Source: Chlorella sorokiniana
Taxonomy: Eukaryota > Chlorophyta > Trebouxiophyceae > Chlorellales > Chlorellaceae
Assembly: GCA_025917655.1 (NCBI GenBank)
Contig: CP084615.1
Location: 2,914,001-2,978,000, forward strand
Length of the DNA stretch: 64,000 nucleotides
Direction: 5' to 3'
The notes beneath the pieces were generated by a model. The model ran no database searches. It was given only the letters and a program-made list of their open reading frames with translations, and had not been told where the DNA came from. Numbering within the stretch: position 1 is the stretch's first letter; each line of letters begins with the position of its first letter. A program made the position numbers and the translations under genes. Positions 1 through 13,009 of the stretch are shown piece by piece.

Positions 1-3000
1 GCGTGCTGGGAAAATTAGCAGGCTGCTTGGCGCGGCTGCGCACGGACAGCACACACGCACGCATGCACATCGTGGCACAGTCAAGCCAGGCTGGCGGGCG
101 GTCTCACCGCCCAGCGCGGGTTCATGTCGGCCATGGCGGAGGAGTGGGGGCGGGCCGGACCGTCCTCCACAATCTTGCTCAGGTTGAAGTCCGCCACCTG
201 CCGGTGTATGTTCAGGAGGGGGTGGGGGTGGGGGGGAAACATGCAGGTGAGATGTGTTTGAGTTGCTTGCTGTGGGCTTTCCCGTTGTGGTGTGGCATAC
301 ACCAGCGGCGAGTTTAAAAATGTGGAAGGCCGCCAGCAAGCATGGGATGAAGAGGAGGAGGCATGCGGGCAGAGGGGTGCTGCACTTGAAGGGTAAGATG
401 TGCAGGAGCAGGCGGGCCGCCAGCCTCACCTTGACCCGCCACGTGCTGTCCACCAGCAGGTTGGGCGACTTGAGGTCGCGGTGCACAATGCCGCGGCGGT
501 GCAGGTACAGCATGCCCTTGGCCGCGTCCAGCGCCTGCGCTAGCCATGGCAGCAGGCAACCACGGATTCAAATGCAACAGAAAGCAATGCATAAACGCAT
601 TGATTGGACCCTGGGCTGGCCCAGCAAGCTTAACCTCAACCTCAAGTTCAAGCACAAGCCCAGGAAACGCAGGTGGCCCCACCATGCTCAGGCGGCGAGC
701 CCAAGGCAGCTGCGCCAGCCGCTGCGGGCTGCGCTTGGCGCCCAGCAACACTTCCGACAGGGCCCCCTGCCGCAGTACTCTGCGCGCGGAGAGGGAGGCA
801 GGAGAGAAAAGGGGGCACTGCTGGGATGGAGCGCGCAGAGGCGTGTGCAGCTGGCTGTGCTGCGGGCTTGCTGCTCACACGCAGAGAAGCGGCCTCCTGG
901 CAATTGCGGCGTTGCAGCCGCAGGGCTGGGTACTTCTTGTGGGCTGCAGCAGCACACATCCCCAAGCCTGCCCGGCCGCTTCCCATGGCCCTCCAGCAGC
1001 CGTGCGTGCCAGTGCGCACCCGTGATCATGGCCGGCGGAACCGCGGAGACGCCCATGAACTGCACCACGTTTGGGTGGCGCAGCGAGGCCATCAGCCCGC
1101 ACTCCTTTTGCAGGTTGAACAGGATGGGGTTGGAGAGGGTCCAGGCAGCTTCGGGCCCCGCCGCCTTCTGAGCCTCCTCCAAGTCCAGCAGCACCTTGAC
1201 CGCCACCAGCGTCTCGTGCCACTTGGCCACGTACACCTGGCGGTGGTGGGGTGAGAGATTGGAGGTTTGTGTTTGTGTGGTTTTGTGTGCGTGCGCGCGC
1301 GTGTGTGTGTGTGTGTGTGGGGGGTGGGGGGTGGGGGCGCCAGCGCAGAAGTGTTGGCCGTCACCGTCAGAAGTGACTGCAGAGGTGCCTGAAGCTTTGC
1401 AAGGGCCCCGCAGCAGGCTGCCCAGGCAGGGGCCCACCTTGCCGAAGCTGCCCTCCCGATGGGCCGCTGCAGCTCCAGGTCCCCAAAATGGATCTCCCTG
1501 CGGTGCCGCAGCGGTGCAAACGCAGCGCGCTGCAGCACAAAGTGGCGACGGCGGCGGCGGCGGCGGCGGCCTGCCGTGCACGCAGCAGCAGCCCTGACGC
1601 CCCAGAACCCCTGGCAACAAGCAGCGCTGCCCGCCCAGCCCCGCAGGCCAGCGTCTCTCACCAGGGGCTGATGTCGATCTGGCTCCTGGCTGCAGCCTTG
1701 AGCCGCCCGTGCCGCCCGCCTTGGGCGGCCCCGCCAGCGGGCGCCCTGCCCTCCTGTTGCTGCTGCTCCTGCTGCTGCTGCTGCACCGTCACTTGCTCGC
1801 CCGGTTGCGGCGGCTGCCGCGGCTGCAGTGCCGCCGAATGGGGGCAAAGGCCGAGGCGGAAGCAAGCAGCGCAGCTCGCGCCAGCCTGCCGCCCGCCGTC
1901 ACCGAGAGTGGTGGGGCGCGGCCGACCGCGCTGCCGTGCTGTGCCGCCCTCCACGGCGGCTGCTGCTCCGACTCCGCCGCCCATTGTTCGATTTGTAGCG
2001 GGATGGGGCCCCGGCCGGCGCCGCCGCAGCGGCAGCAGCAGCAGCAGGCGCCGCCGCCGCGCCCGAGCACGGTCTTTGTGCGCGCGGGAAGCTTGCTTGG
2101 TCTGGATCCAGCGGATGAAGGGATCCGCCTGCAGCTCGCTGCAGCCAAAGAAGGGAAACAAGAACAAAACACGCACTTGAGTCGCGAGGAAGTGTGCGGA
2201 TGGGCAGGATGGCGGGGCGGGGCGGGAGGCATGCTGCACGGTGGGGTGGTGCGGCAATCAGGGTTCATGGTTCAGAGCAGAAGCGAGGGCCCACCTGCTG
2301 ACTTTGGCGCAGCCGAGGCCTCCGCTGCCGCTGCCGCCCGCGAGCGGCGAGCGGCTGTGGGGCGTGGCCGCCTCTGGCTCATCCGAGTCTGCCTGCCCCA
2401 GGGACAGCCCCTGCACTGCGCCAAAGGGCCCCCAGAGCCAAATGGCGGCGAAATGTCGCCGGAGTCGCGACCCCCTGCTGGCAACGGCGGCAGCGGCTGG
2501 ATGCTAGGGCCTGCTGCCGCTGCTGCGACGGCGGCCGCAGGGAGATCGGCCTGTGGCACGCTGCTGCCGCCCAGCCGCACCCCTGCCAGTTGCACGGCGG
2601 CTGCGCTGATTGCGGCTGCAGGCGCCGCAGGCTGCCCAGCCGCGGTGCTGGCCGGCTGGGGCGCGCCGCCCGCCATCGCCGCGCCCCACATTGCCGCAAA
2701 CGCCGCATTAGACGATCCGATCGCCGCTGCTGGGGCGGGGTCCAAAGACTCCGAAGCTGCAACCTCTCCTGAGTGCTGCAGCTGCTGCCGAGGAGGAGGA
2801 GCCTGCTGCTGCTGCTGCTGCTGCTGCTGAGCGGGCTGCTGCAGCGGCGCTGCCCGTTGTGGCGCAGCCTCGAGGCCAGCAGGCGCAGCAGCGGGCAGCT
2901 GACCGGCGGGGGCCCACGGTCCTTTTGATTATCAGGGTACGCAGCAAGTGACGCCTCCCCCGCAACCGCAGGAGTGGCGGCAGGCAGGGGCGCCGCAGCT

Positions 3001-3428
3001 GCAGCTGTGCAGCCCGCTCGCTGGGCGTCTGCGGGCGCTGTGCCCGCTGCCGGTGCCGCCTGCCGCTGCTTCGGCAGGGGCAGCCAGCCGCCAACGGTGC
3101 TGTCAAACTCGTAAACCACGCCACCCAGCATCATGAGCTGACCTGGAATGGCATGCGGCGGCGGGGCGGCGGCGGGCACCTGCGGCGGCGCCGCCGGCGC
3201 AGAGTTCGGCAGTGGCAGCGAAGCGCTGGAGCTGCTGATTCGAGCAGGGGCCGAACGATACGCGAAACGATCCGCTTGAGCCCCCAGCTGGTGCTCCATC
3301 GCGGCTTGCATGGCTGCTGCAGAGCCCGGAACGGCGTGCTGCGCCTGCGCTGCCGTGCAACCGCCATACGGGTGCTCTGGCCGCTGGGCTGCAGTCTCCT
3401 GCCCTCTGCTGGCCTCCATTGCTGCCAT
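1..3428 (-). CDS. TKL/Raf-like protein kinase 'A', 3' end cut by window edge
   Basis: Kinase-domain exons read leftward: glycine-rich loop 1438-1497, ATP-lysine exon 1020-1236 (VAVK, then the conserved Glu of [18 protein letters not shown]), 683-779 (EYCGRG...), catalytic loop 430-534 ([12 protein letters not shown]) and activation segment 108-197 ([12 protein letters not shown]...NPRW). The APE motif and the rest of the C-lobe lie beyond base 1. The magnesium motif reads DFN instead of DFG. Before the kinase domain comes a long low-complexity Ala/Gln/Pro region (about 1663-3428) with no recognised domain. The first Met at 3428 is the best visible start, but an upstream exon is possible. It is a paralogue of kinases B and C and stands in the opposite orientation about 16 kb from B. 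Apparent one-base losses occur at the G/C runs near 764 and 1455. The kinase call is firm; the N-terminus is uncertain. Confidence 0.85.
1283..1337. repeat. GT microsatellite and G-rich tract in a kinase A intron
   Basis: Alternating GT/GC dinucleotides run directly into G-rich sequence. The tract lies in the intron between the glycine-loop exon and the ATP-lysine exon of kinase A. Confidence 0.85.
2803..2829. repeat. CTG/CAG triplet repeat
   Basis: About nine CTG triplets in a row. On the minus strand they encode a polyglutamine or polyserine stretch, depending on frame, inside the low-complexity N-terminal part of kinase A. Confidence 0.8.
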
Positions 3429-4744
3429 ACCTCGCGTCAACAGACACCAATTTGCCTGTACTCAGTCATGGCGCTGGCGGCTGTGGTACCACCAAAACGA
3501 CGGCGGCGGCAAAGTTTGCCGCCAAGGCTGACTGGCCGTCCGACTGACCTGCAGGCGGCGGCGCATATTGTTGTTCCATTTTGTCGATGTAAGCGGAAGT
3601 CGGGCGCGACCCGCCGAGAGGCAAAGTTCAAGGAAGACACTGCTTTCACAGGTGCAGCGCCTGCAGAGGCAGACGCTGCCCTAACATGAATGCACGCAGC
3701 CAAACACCTGAATAGCACACTAGAACAACGCCAGTACTGGGGGACTCGCGAGTGTTGTCGAGGGTGTCTGTGACTGTGGTCGGCCGCCCGCGCAATGTGA
3801 TATTGGCGGAGCCAGCGCTGAAGATTGGCGCGCAACGTCGATCGGGGTCTGGCTGCGACATGGACGTGGCAGTGGCGGCGGCATGCCGCGGCAGCTCAGC
3901 GCCAAAGCCAGGTGCACGCGCAGGGAAGGTTGTCAGCGAGCAAGGTCGGTTCGTTAGCAATGCCCAGAATGTGGCTGTCTCGGAGATGTTGGGATCACAA
4001 CAGGCCTTGTACGACTCCACCTCGATCCCTGCACTTAGGGATCTCCACCGCTCTCCGCCTCTGGTGCAGACACCCAACAAGCTGATTCACGGTGCGCACT
4101 GCTAACTTGCCCGTCAAGCCCCCAGGAATCCTGCATTGCAATCCTCATCGCGGAGTTTCAGGCATGCCGGTTGGTGCCAAGCCGGCGCTGACAGGCGCCG
4201 CAAGATTCCCACGTGCGATGCAGCGCGATTGCATGCATGTGGCCTTGCGCACCAGGCCACGCAGTCTGTGAAACGAGGCGACTGCTGGGCTTAGCCGCAT
4301 GGGCGCCCAGGCAGGAAGTGCCCTCTGACAGCCAGCGTGCCATGGAACAGACACCAGATGGGGGGCACAGGCCGAGGGCTCTGCCAGCCCGCCCGTCTGG
4401 AGGTTGAGCGTACGATTATCTTGTCTTCTTGACGATGCGGACTGCAATGACGTGGATTTACGTCCCAAATACCAGGCCAATGTAGTGGAAGGACCCCTCC
4501 GGTGCTGTTATTCTCGCACGGGCCAGGCCACGCTGGCAGGGCAGACGGGCACCGTCCTTGCATATACGGCAGGTAAACCTGGCGATAAAGAGCACGTATC
4601 GCGACAATAAGGTCGCAGGGGCGGCCGTCGCGCGCGCGGCTGAGACGTGCTGCACCAGGAGGTTGACCTCCTGAGGCTGACCAGCGCTTGCGATGCGTCC
4701 ACAGCAGAGACCCAAGACACTCCTCAAGCTTGTCAAGAGATCAT
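3429..4744. other. Intergenic region between divergent genes
   Basis: This 1.3 kb separates the visible start of kinase A (leftward) from the signal-peptide exon of the cysteine-rich gene (rightward), so it should hold both promoters. Open frames exist on both strands (for example 3646-4080 minus), but I recognise no domain or splice pattern in them. No convincing TATA box or repeat was found. Confidence 0.5.
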
Positions 4745-6992
4745 ATGAGAGTGATTCGGGCGCTGGGCATCCTGCTCGTGGTGTCTCTGGGTGCCTACGT
4801 GCGAGGGCAGTGCATCGCCGGTGAGTGAAGGCCACAGCGGCCGCTGATTCCAGCCGTTGACCACAGTAGTTGGGATCTGACATGCTGACATTCCATGGGC
4901 GCCTTGCGGCAAATTGCCGGGTGGTCCCTCCTGACAGTGCATTTGCCGCCGGGGCACAGCCGCCGCGGAACCTTCACCTTTTGCTTGTTGATTCTGCCCT
5001 GCTGCGGGGTCCCTTCTCAGTTCGAAACAGTCATAATATGAGGTTTCTGGAAGCAACACAGCATGCTCACTTTGGGAACTGGGGCTGCGCACTCCTTCCT
5101 TTCCCTGCACCCACCCCCGTGGCTTCCACTCGCCAGACGGCTGCAGCACCGACACCCTACAACACGCACCCTGCTCTCCGCCTCCCCGCAGGCTCCCTTG
5201 AGCTCGACTTGCTCAGCGTGGGCAGCGGTTGCAGCGGCAACCTGCTGGCGCGCTGCCTGCCCAGCTACCGCATCGCCATCAGCTCGTCCTGCACGGTCAC
5301 CGTCGCGCCGCTCACCGCCAGGGCCACCCACGTCCCCTCCCTCTGGTCCACCTACGCCGCTGGCGCCTACACACAGCTCTCGCAGTGCCCCACCTCGGCC
5401 GGGGCAGCCGTGGCCACCAGCAGCAGCCCCACGGCGGCCCAGGTGCGGGCCGCCATCCAGACGGCGCTGGAGAGGCACGTCTACGGCGCCGACAACCCGC
5501 TGTCGGCCAGCAGCGTGGTGTGGAACACAGGCACACTCACCGTCACCACCGCCTACGACGCCTGCTCCCTGAGATACGGCATCACGGATGTGAGCTGCAG
5601 GCTGCGGGCTGGGTGCCGGCGTGTGTATGTGTGTGTTGGTGGGGTTTGTGGGGTAGGTGGGGGAGGTTGCAACCCGAAGGGGGCGGCGCGGGGCGCAGAG
5701 ATGCCACCGATGGAAGTGGGTTGGGGTCGTCATCGGCTGCGCCAGCGCACTGCAGACAGCAGAAGGGGTGCCCATCGGAGGTCTGCGGTGACAGAGAGGT
5801 GCCTGTTTGGCGCCACCTTTCTCGCTGCGAGTGCATGAGAGCCGCAGCAGCAGTCCCCATGGTTGCTGCCTTGTGCCCGCCAGCAATGCGCCCGCCGCCC
5901 ACGCGTACTCCCCTTTCCCAACAGAAGTATTCACACAAAGCTTCCATCCTCGCTTTCCGTCGCCCATGCCCTCCGCAGATCCCTGCCGTCAGCACGCTGA
6001 CCAGCCTGCTGTCGGAAGCGGTGAAGGTTCAGTGCCTGATTTCGGGGCTGCTGCTGGTGGGGTCCGAGTGCCAGCTGTCCATCCTCACCGCTTGCTCCTC
6101 GGGCGCTACGCAAAGCTGCTCACCGCCCTCACCAAGGCCTGCCCGCTGTGCCCGGCGGGTGCGCGGCGATCAGCGGGGGAAGGCGGGGGGGGGAGGGTGG
6201 CCTGCCGTGCCTGCAGCTGGCCGCCGCTCATTCCTGCGGGGGCAGAGGCGCCACCGTGCGCACTGTGCGCCACTGTGCGCATGTGCTGCTGGGCCGTGCG
6301 CTGTGCGTGCCGCTGCGCGCTTGGGGCCCCGCCATCCAGCTTGCAACAGTTGCCTGCTGCATTCTTCCGACCGCTGCCTCATACACCTCCCACGCCAACC
6401 AGACTTTATCCTCCAACCCCTCTGCCCCGTCACAGGCACTTACTCCAGCAGCGGCGGCGACTGCATCGCCACATCAGCGGGCGCCGCATCCAGACGGTGG
6501 GGGCCACCGCCAACGGGGCCACCTGCAGCGCCGGCACCTACACGCCCACCACAGGTGAGCGTGGAACAGCTGGGGCTGTTGCTGGGACTGCAGCAGTGTC
6601 TGGTCTGGCGCCGTCAGCAGATGGGCGCCCCCGCCCGAGCTTGCGCGCCCCGCCGCCGCGCGCGCCCCCCTCCACCCCTCCCCTCTTGGGTTCATCCATA
6701 CCCTGGAGCGCTTCGGCTGGCTACAGCAGTTTCTACCTACTGTTGACATGGCTGCACAGCAGAGACTTTCCTTCACTGACAGCCTGCCAACAGGGCTGGT
6801 CGACTTGAGAGTGCCGGCGCGTCCACCTTCTGCCACTGCCATCCCCTGCAGGCTACTCCGAGTGCCTGCCTTGCAACGCGGGCACGTACCAAAACAACAC
6901 GGGCGCAACGAGCTGCACCACTTGGTGAGGCGGCCAGGGGAGGTGGAGGAGGGTGGTGCAGCGGCTGCTTGTACTGCGCCCCCGCACCCACC

Positions 6993-7035
<43 letters not shown>

Positions 7036-8237
7036 GCACCTACCCCTCCATGCGCACGAATTTCAAGTTCATGTGTGCCTCCTGCTCTCCCCGCAGCCCA
7101 ACCAACTCGTATGCCCGCGTGCCGGGCTCCACCCAGTGCCTCAGATGCGTGTCCGGCATACCCCGCTGCATCGCCGGCACCGGCTGCTCCAACGACGGGT
7201 CCACGGCCTCTCCTGGCTACCACCTGGCTTCCATCGCCGCCCCCGGGGACCTCTCCTCCGCGGCCTGCGCCCTGCCCAGCCCCCTCAGCTTCGGCAGCCC
7301 CACCCTGGCGCAGCGGTGCAGCCTGGCGGCCAGCCCGGCCACCCAGCTGTCGCTGTACGTTGACCAGTATTGCGGCGGTACGTCGTTGGGGGTGCTGCTG
7401 TTAGTCCCCGCCGCCCCACCTTGCACGGACACTGGCCCCGCTTGCATGTGTGCCTGCCTGTCTGCCTCCCTCCGCTTGCTCTGCCCCGCCGCATCGGCTG
7501 CTGGCCACAGCGGCGCTGCAGGCTCACCGCCCGTGCAGCATATTCCCTCCACACCCCCTTCGCTCCCGTCTGTGCCCGCAGTGACGATGACGCCGGTGGG
7601 GGATGCCGCCTGCTCGGACCCCTCCAACCCCTCCTATGCCTCCACCATCAAGGTGCGGGGCGTGTACGCCTCCACCACCCGCATCACCACCACCCTCGCC
7701 GCCTCCCAGAGCTCCTTCCTGATGACCCTGGACCGCCTCAACGCCACCGCCCTCACCCTGCGCTACTGGCCCGCCACGACGGCATACACGGCGGCGGCCG
7801 CCGTGCTGGCGGCAGGGACCAAGGTGGGGCGAGGGGAACCAGTGCTGTAACACCTGCTGTGTTGCAGAGGGTGCGGGGTCCATCCTTCCCAGACGTATGG
7901 AGCATTGCGTTGGGGGCCACCGACAAGATAGCATTGCGTGCACGAGCACGGCTGCGAGTCAGTGCTCAATTTGCACCGTCCCAGCAGGTTTCTTGCAACA
8001 GAGCCGCCCCCGACTGTTCACATAGCTGATTTCAGGTGCTGTCTTGGCACGTCAAAGTCCTGCTCCCCCTCCCTCCTCCCGCCTGCAGTCTTGCTCTGGC
8101 ACCGCGACAGTCCAAGGCGGCCGGGTGGCGTCGGTCCCCAACGAACCCGCCGCCTGCCCAGCCGGCACCTACGACCCTGCGGGCTCAGGCGACGGCTGCC
8201 GCACATGGTGGGCTGAGTGTATGTGGGGGTGGAGGAT

Positions 8238-8271
<34 letters not shown>

Positions 8272-11200
8272 TCGGGGGTGGGGGTGGGGGGGCGCGGCAC
8301 GCGCGGGGGCAGGCACGGCGGCGTATGAACAAAGCCTCAAAGTGCTACACAGGCATGGCCCGTCCGCCGCCGCTGCCCCCCTCACCGCCGCTGCTTCATC
8401 CGCTGCCGCTGCATCCCCCGTCCTGTCCATTGCATCAGCTTTACAGCAGATGTCGAATGATCTCCCCCTGTAACAGCACAGCATTTCAGCTGCCGCCAGC
8501 CGTCAGCAGTGTGGCTGTGTTGTGGCTGTGCTGCTAGACCGCATCTGTTGCAGCCCCCTCCACACACACGCACACCTCCCCCGCCCCGCCCTACTTGCAG
8601 CCCTGTGGGTGCCTACTGCCCGGCTGGCGCCACGTCACCCACGCCGTGCCCAGCAGGCACCTACCAGCCCTACCTGGGGCAGGCCTCTGCCTCCGCCTGC
8701 CTCGCGTGCCCCAGCCCCAGCCAGTTCACCTCCGACCCCGGGGCCGACAGCTGCACGGTGCCTGCTGTGCTGGCGTGCCCCAGCGGTGAGAAGGGCGGAG
8801 TGCGGGCGCAGCCTTGGTGTGTGTGTTTTTTGGTGGTTGCAGGCTGGGTGTGGGGTTTGGGTAGGGTGGCTGACCCCTGGCAAGCTGGCAGGGCGTCAGT
8901 GGGCCCGCACACCCCTGTAGCCCAAGCTACTCAGCTGCCTGCCGCATTCTGGCAGCGCCAGCCGGGCTCGATCGCCAGCTGGCCGGCACCACCCGCCCTC
9001 CCGCAGGCTCAGAGCCCAACGCAGCGGGCAGCGCCTGCAGCGCGTGCCCTGCCGGCGAGAAGCGCAATGCGACGACGGAAGACTACTGTGTGGCCTGGTG
9101 GGTGGGACGTTGGGCGAATCTGCGTGGGGCGTAGGCATGGGGATGGCCAGCTGCTGGGATGTGGGAAATGGGAGATATCCTGAGTGTGTCAGGCGGGTTG
9201 GGGGCGGGAATGGGGCGGGCACAGTCGGCCCGGCACACTGCCCATGTGCCTTCTCCCACCTCCACTCCCACCTACCCACCCACACAGACCACTACACCCC
9301 CACCTCACCACACCCGCTTCCTGCCTTTTCACCATGCAGCCCCCCAGGGTTCTACTCTCCAGCCAATGCATCGGCCTGCACCGCCTGCCCGCTGGACCAG
9401 TTCTCACCCGTCTACAGCCTGGGTGAGTGGCAGGGCAGGGCAGGCCAGCGCCAAGCGCCAGCTCCCTCGCAGCACAGAGTGCCACTGTTCCAAGGAGCCC
9501 TGCTGGCGGCAGGCCCGTGTGCACGCGTGCCCTTTGAGTGATGTCCGTAAGCCGAGGGCTGGCCGCCCCCCCCTTCATACGGAAACCCCGCCGCAACAGA
9601 CCCGCTCTGCCCCGCCGCCGCCCCGCCGCCCCCCCCGCCGCCCGCAGGGGAGCAAAACGCGACGGGCGCCAACAAGTGCTGGTACTGCCCGAGCGGGTCG
9701 GTGGCGGTGACGACCAGCGGTACCTTGGGCCAGCTGGGCTCCACAGACTGCCAGTCCTGGTGAGCTGCCTGCAGGCACAGCTGCCACAGCCGCCTTGCTT
9801 GGCCTCCCTCAGGGGTACACCTAAGCTGCACCAGCTTGAGCAGCTGCAGCCGTCCTGCAGCTATAGCCCCGCCACTGCAGCCCCCACAGCTTCCGACTCC
9901 ACTCCAGCACGGCATTCTTGCGCTCTCCCCCTCCCCCTTCGCCTGCAGCCCTCCCGGCACCGTGGCGGCGTTCAACGCCAGCGCCGGCCACGCCACCTGC
10001 CAGGCGTGCGCCGACGGTTACTTCCGCCCGGGCTGGTCGTCGGACCTCAGCAACACCTGCCGCCAGATCCCCGCAGGTGCATGGCGTGAGGGGCAGGCTC
10101 CAGCTGCGCATGGGCTGCGTGCTTGTGTGTGGTGGTGTGTTGGTGTGCCTGAAAGGTGTGCGCAGGCAGGTACTGGGTACTACGTAGCAGTACCCACGTC
10201 GCCCTGGGCAGGATTGCAAGCCTGTCGCGATGATGTGCTGGAGGCCACCACTGGAGGGCTGCCGATCTCTGGCGGTCGCCGCTCCTTGCTGCAGGTTTCA
10301 AGGAGAGCAATCGCAGCGGCGTGGCGTACGCCCGCGCTGCGGTAGAGTCGTGCGGCAAGGGCGAGGCGTCCTCGTGGGCAGGCTCGGTGCGCACCCCAGC
10401 GGACCCTCAAGCCTGCAGCCCCTGTGGGGCGCCAGCCACGCCCCCCGCCGTGGAATGTCGGCCTGCCAGGTCTGCCCCGCAGGCACCGAGCCCGCCAAGA
10501 GCGACGGGGCCCTGCCCGGGTTTGACTCCTGCGTGGGCTGCAACGGCAACACGTACCGACCGGCGGGCAGCGGCAGGTGGGGCTGCAGCTGGTTGCTGGG
10601 GCTGGCAGGCAAGCCCCAGAAGGCAGGCCTGTGGGTTTCTGCCCTGCCCAGAGGGCATCGAGGGAGAGATCCATTTTCCAGCATGCACGCAAGCAAGCAG
10701 GTAACTGTGTGTTCTGGCGACTTGAGCAGCAACGCTTCCCCGCCGCCTCCTTGCTGCAGCGCCACCTGCCTGACCTGCACAGCTGGCAGGGAGGCTCATC
10801 CCAGCGGGCACAGGGCCTGTACCGCCTGGTGAGGCTCACGGCTGCCAGCGTTGGTACCACCACATGTGGTACAGCGGTGTGGTAGGCAACCCCTGCCCGC
10901 CAGCGACGCGTCAGCAGCGCGCACTGCACCCATGCTCGGGAGCATGGGTGCCAGCGGCCGCAGGGGGCAGCGATTCTAGCAGCCTCGGTACAGCGCGTGT
11001 GCCGCAGCCAGTCCGCTGCCACAGGCGGGTCTGAGCTCTGCCACCCCCCGCTGCAGCGCCGCCGGCTGGTACAACCCCGACTCCGGTGGCGGCACCAGCC
11101 TCGCGCTGCCCGGCCGCAACGAGTCCTGCCTGCCCTGCCCGGTGCGCTGCTGAGCTGGCTGGAGCGTAGCGGGCTGTAGCAGCTGCCTGCTCTACCGTCT

Positions 11201-13009
11201 TCGCTTCCTTTCTGTGGGGCGAAACAGCCAAAGTCGCTGGGCTGTGCCCCGACACGCCTGCAGCCCTCCCACCCCACACCAATAGTTCCCATGACAAATG
11301 ACAAACGCCACCCCTGCTGCCTGGCCTGTAGGTGAACCACTACCAGAACCGCACCGGCCAGGCGGCCTGCCTGCCCTGCCCCGCTGGCTTCACCGCCGAC
11401 GGCCTGGCCAGCACCGCATGTGGCCCCTGCCCCCTGGGCACCTACTCTGCGGCGGCGGGGGCCAACTGCACGGCGGCGCCGCGTGGCGCGTACGTCGCCG
11501 CCACGCCAGCCACGACGTACACGCTGTGGTGAGGCCCCGCCTTTCGGTTGCCCTGCATGGGCCTCGGTGCCAGCTTGGCACTGCATGCAGCCGCCTCGCC
11601 GCCCGCCGACGTGCCAGGAAGATACATACGTGTGGGGAATTGGAGGCCTGCGGCTCGCTGGACCGCCTGACACAGTGCTGCTGACCCGCCGTGCCTGCAG
11701 TCCCAAAGGTTCCTTCAGCGCCACCCAGGGGGCAGACTCCTGCGACATTTGGTGGGTGGCAGCTGCTTGGCACCTGCCACTTTGGCTGCCTGCACCCTGG
11801 TGTTGGGCCCTGCGTGCGCCATCCAGGCAACCCGACTGAACCCGCCCCTGTGGTTATCAATGTGCACCGCAGCCCTCCAGGGCAGTACGCCCCCTCCACC
11901 GGCTCCTCCACATGCCTGGTGTGCGGCGCGGGCAGGTGGTCGGCGGGTGGCGCCGCTGCCTGCACCGCGTGCCTCCCGGCTTCTACTCCTTCGCCGGCAG
12001 CTCCTCCTGCAGCCCCTGGTGAGGGAGCCGGGAGCGCCGCTTTCTTTTTGTTCTTTTCTTCCACGACAGTTCAGCCCATGCTCACCAGCGCTGTGGGCGC
12101 ATCCTGCGTTTGTGGCAGCATGTTGGCTCTCGATGGTTGCCTCTCGATGCACCCCAGGCGCCTGATTGCCAAATCGCCGGACACCCCAACCACCCTGCCT
12201 ACCATCACCCTTCTGCAGCAAGGCGGGCACTTTTTCCAGCGGCGGCGGCGCCGCCACCTGCTCGCCCTGCCCGGCCGGCAAGCAGTGCCCCATGCTGGCC
12301 ACCAAGTGAGGCCACTTTGTCTGTGTCTGTGTGGTGGTGGTGGTGGTGGTTGTGTGAGTGTGTGTAGGGTGGGGGGGGGGACATTGTAGGGGAGGAGGAC
12401 CAATTGGCCGTGCTCGGCTGTCCTTCATGCCCGCTGACATTTTGAGTGGTTTGTCAGGAGGCCCGCACCTGCCCTGAAGCGCCTCAGTGCCCACCCGAGC
12501 CTTGCTCGTGCCTTGCTCACGCAGGACGCCCACGCACTGCCCGCGCGGCCACTACAGCAGCCAGCAGGGCGCGCGGCTGTGCACTCCCTGGTGAGAAAGG
12601 GGCCGCGGCCCTGCCCTTGGCAGTCCAACTTCTCTATGCAGGGTGTGCCATTTCAAGGGCGACGACTTTGCGGCGCGGCATGTCCCTGAGGCTTGCATGC
12701 CTCTACAGCTGTCAACACTCTGCCTTGCCTGTGCTGCAGCCTTTCCAACTCCTACCAAAACCTGACCGGCCAGCGAGGGTGCAAGCCCTGGTGAGGCGAT
12801 GCCTCCTCCAGAGGTTCCTGAGGAACTGGCTGCGCAACATAGCATGCTGCGTTGAGTGCTGTGCTGTGCAGCAAGTGACGGCCCGCCCCTGCCCCCGTGC
12901 ACCGCCTCTGTGCAGTCCACGCGGGACCACCACCCTCGGCCGCACAGGCCAGTCTGTGTGCCAGGCGCAGCGACGCATCGGCCGGCGGCTGATGCTTTTG
13001 TGGCGTTGA
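4745..13009 (+). CDS. Secreted cysteine-rich protein with tandem ephrin-receptor-like (GCC2/GCC3) repeats
   Basis: The first exon (4745-4820) encodes a clear signal peptide: MRVIRALG, a hydrophobic core ILLVVSLGAY, then VRGQC. An N-terminal region with scattered cysteines (5192-5589 and about 5979-6160) is followed by many short repeats of the form C-P-x-G-x-Y/F...C...C-x-x-C, for example CPPGFYSPANASACTAC and CPAGTYDPAGSGDGC. These resemble the Pfam ephrin-receptor-like/GCC2-GCC3 and TNFR-type modules, which form small disulfide-bonded units in extracellular proteins. Many N-x-S/T sites (NNT, NAS, NRT) suggest glycosylation. Nearly every repeat is its own exon, usually with a phase-2 intron inside the cysteine codon. 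The last exon is 12916-13009 and ends RLMLLWR-stop. No membrane helix was seen. Apparent frame slips occur near 6090 and 6480. The family is clear; the ligand or role is unknown. It may be a cell-wall or surface recognition protein. Confidence 0.8.
6982..7032. repeat. CCCA and CA microsatellite
   Basis: Four CCCA units are followed by about fifteen CA units, inside an intron of the cysteine-rich gene just after the exon ending at 6924. Confidence 0.9.
8239..8270. repeat. GT microsatellite
   Basis: Sixteen uninterrupted GT units lie shortly after the donor site that ends the exon at 8207 of the cysteine-rich gene. Confidence 0.9.

Noticed and set aside
3646-4080. Minus-strand open frame of 144 codons
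   Set aside because: No recognised domain, no codon pattern like the neighbouring genes, and it sits in the divergent promoter gap.
6970-7060. Open frames rich in His-Thr or Cys-Val repeats
   Set aside because: They are translations of CA/GT microsatellites inside introns, as are similar frames at 1270-1330, 8220-8290, 14880-14930, 30930-30970, 38280-38370 and 50110-50190.
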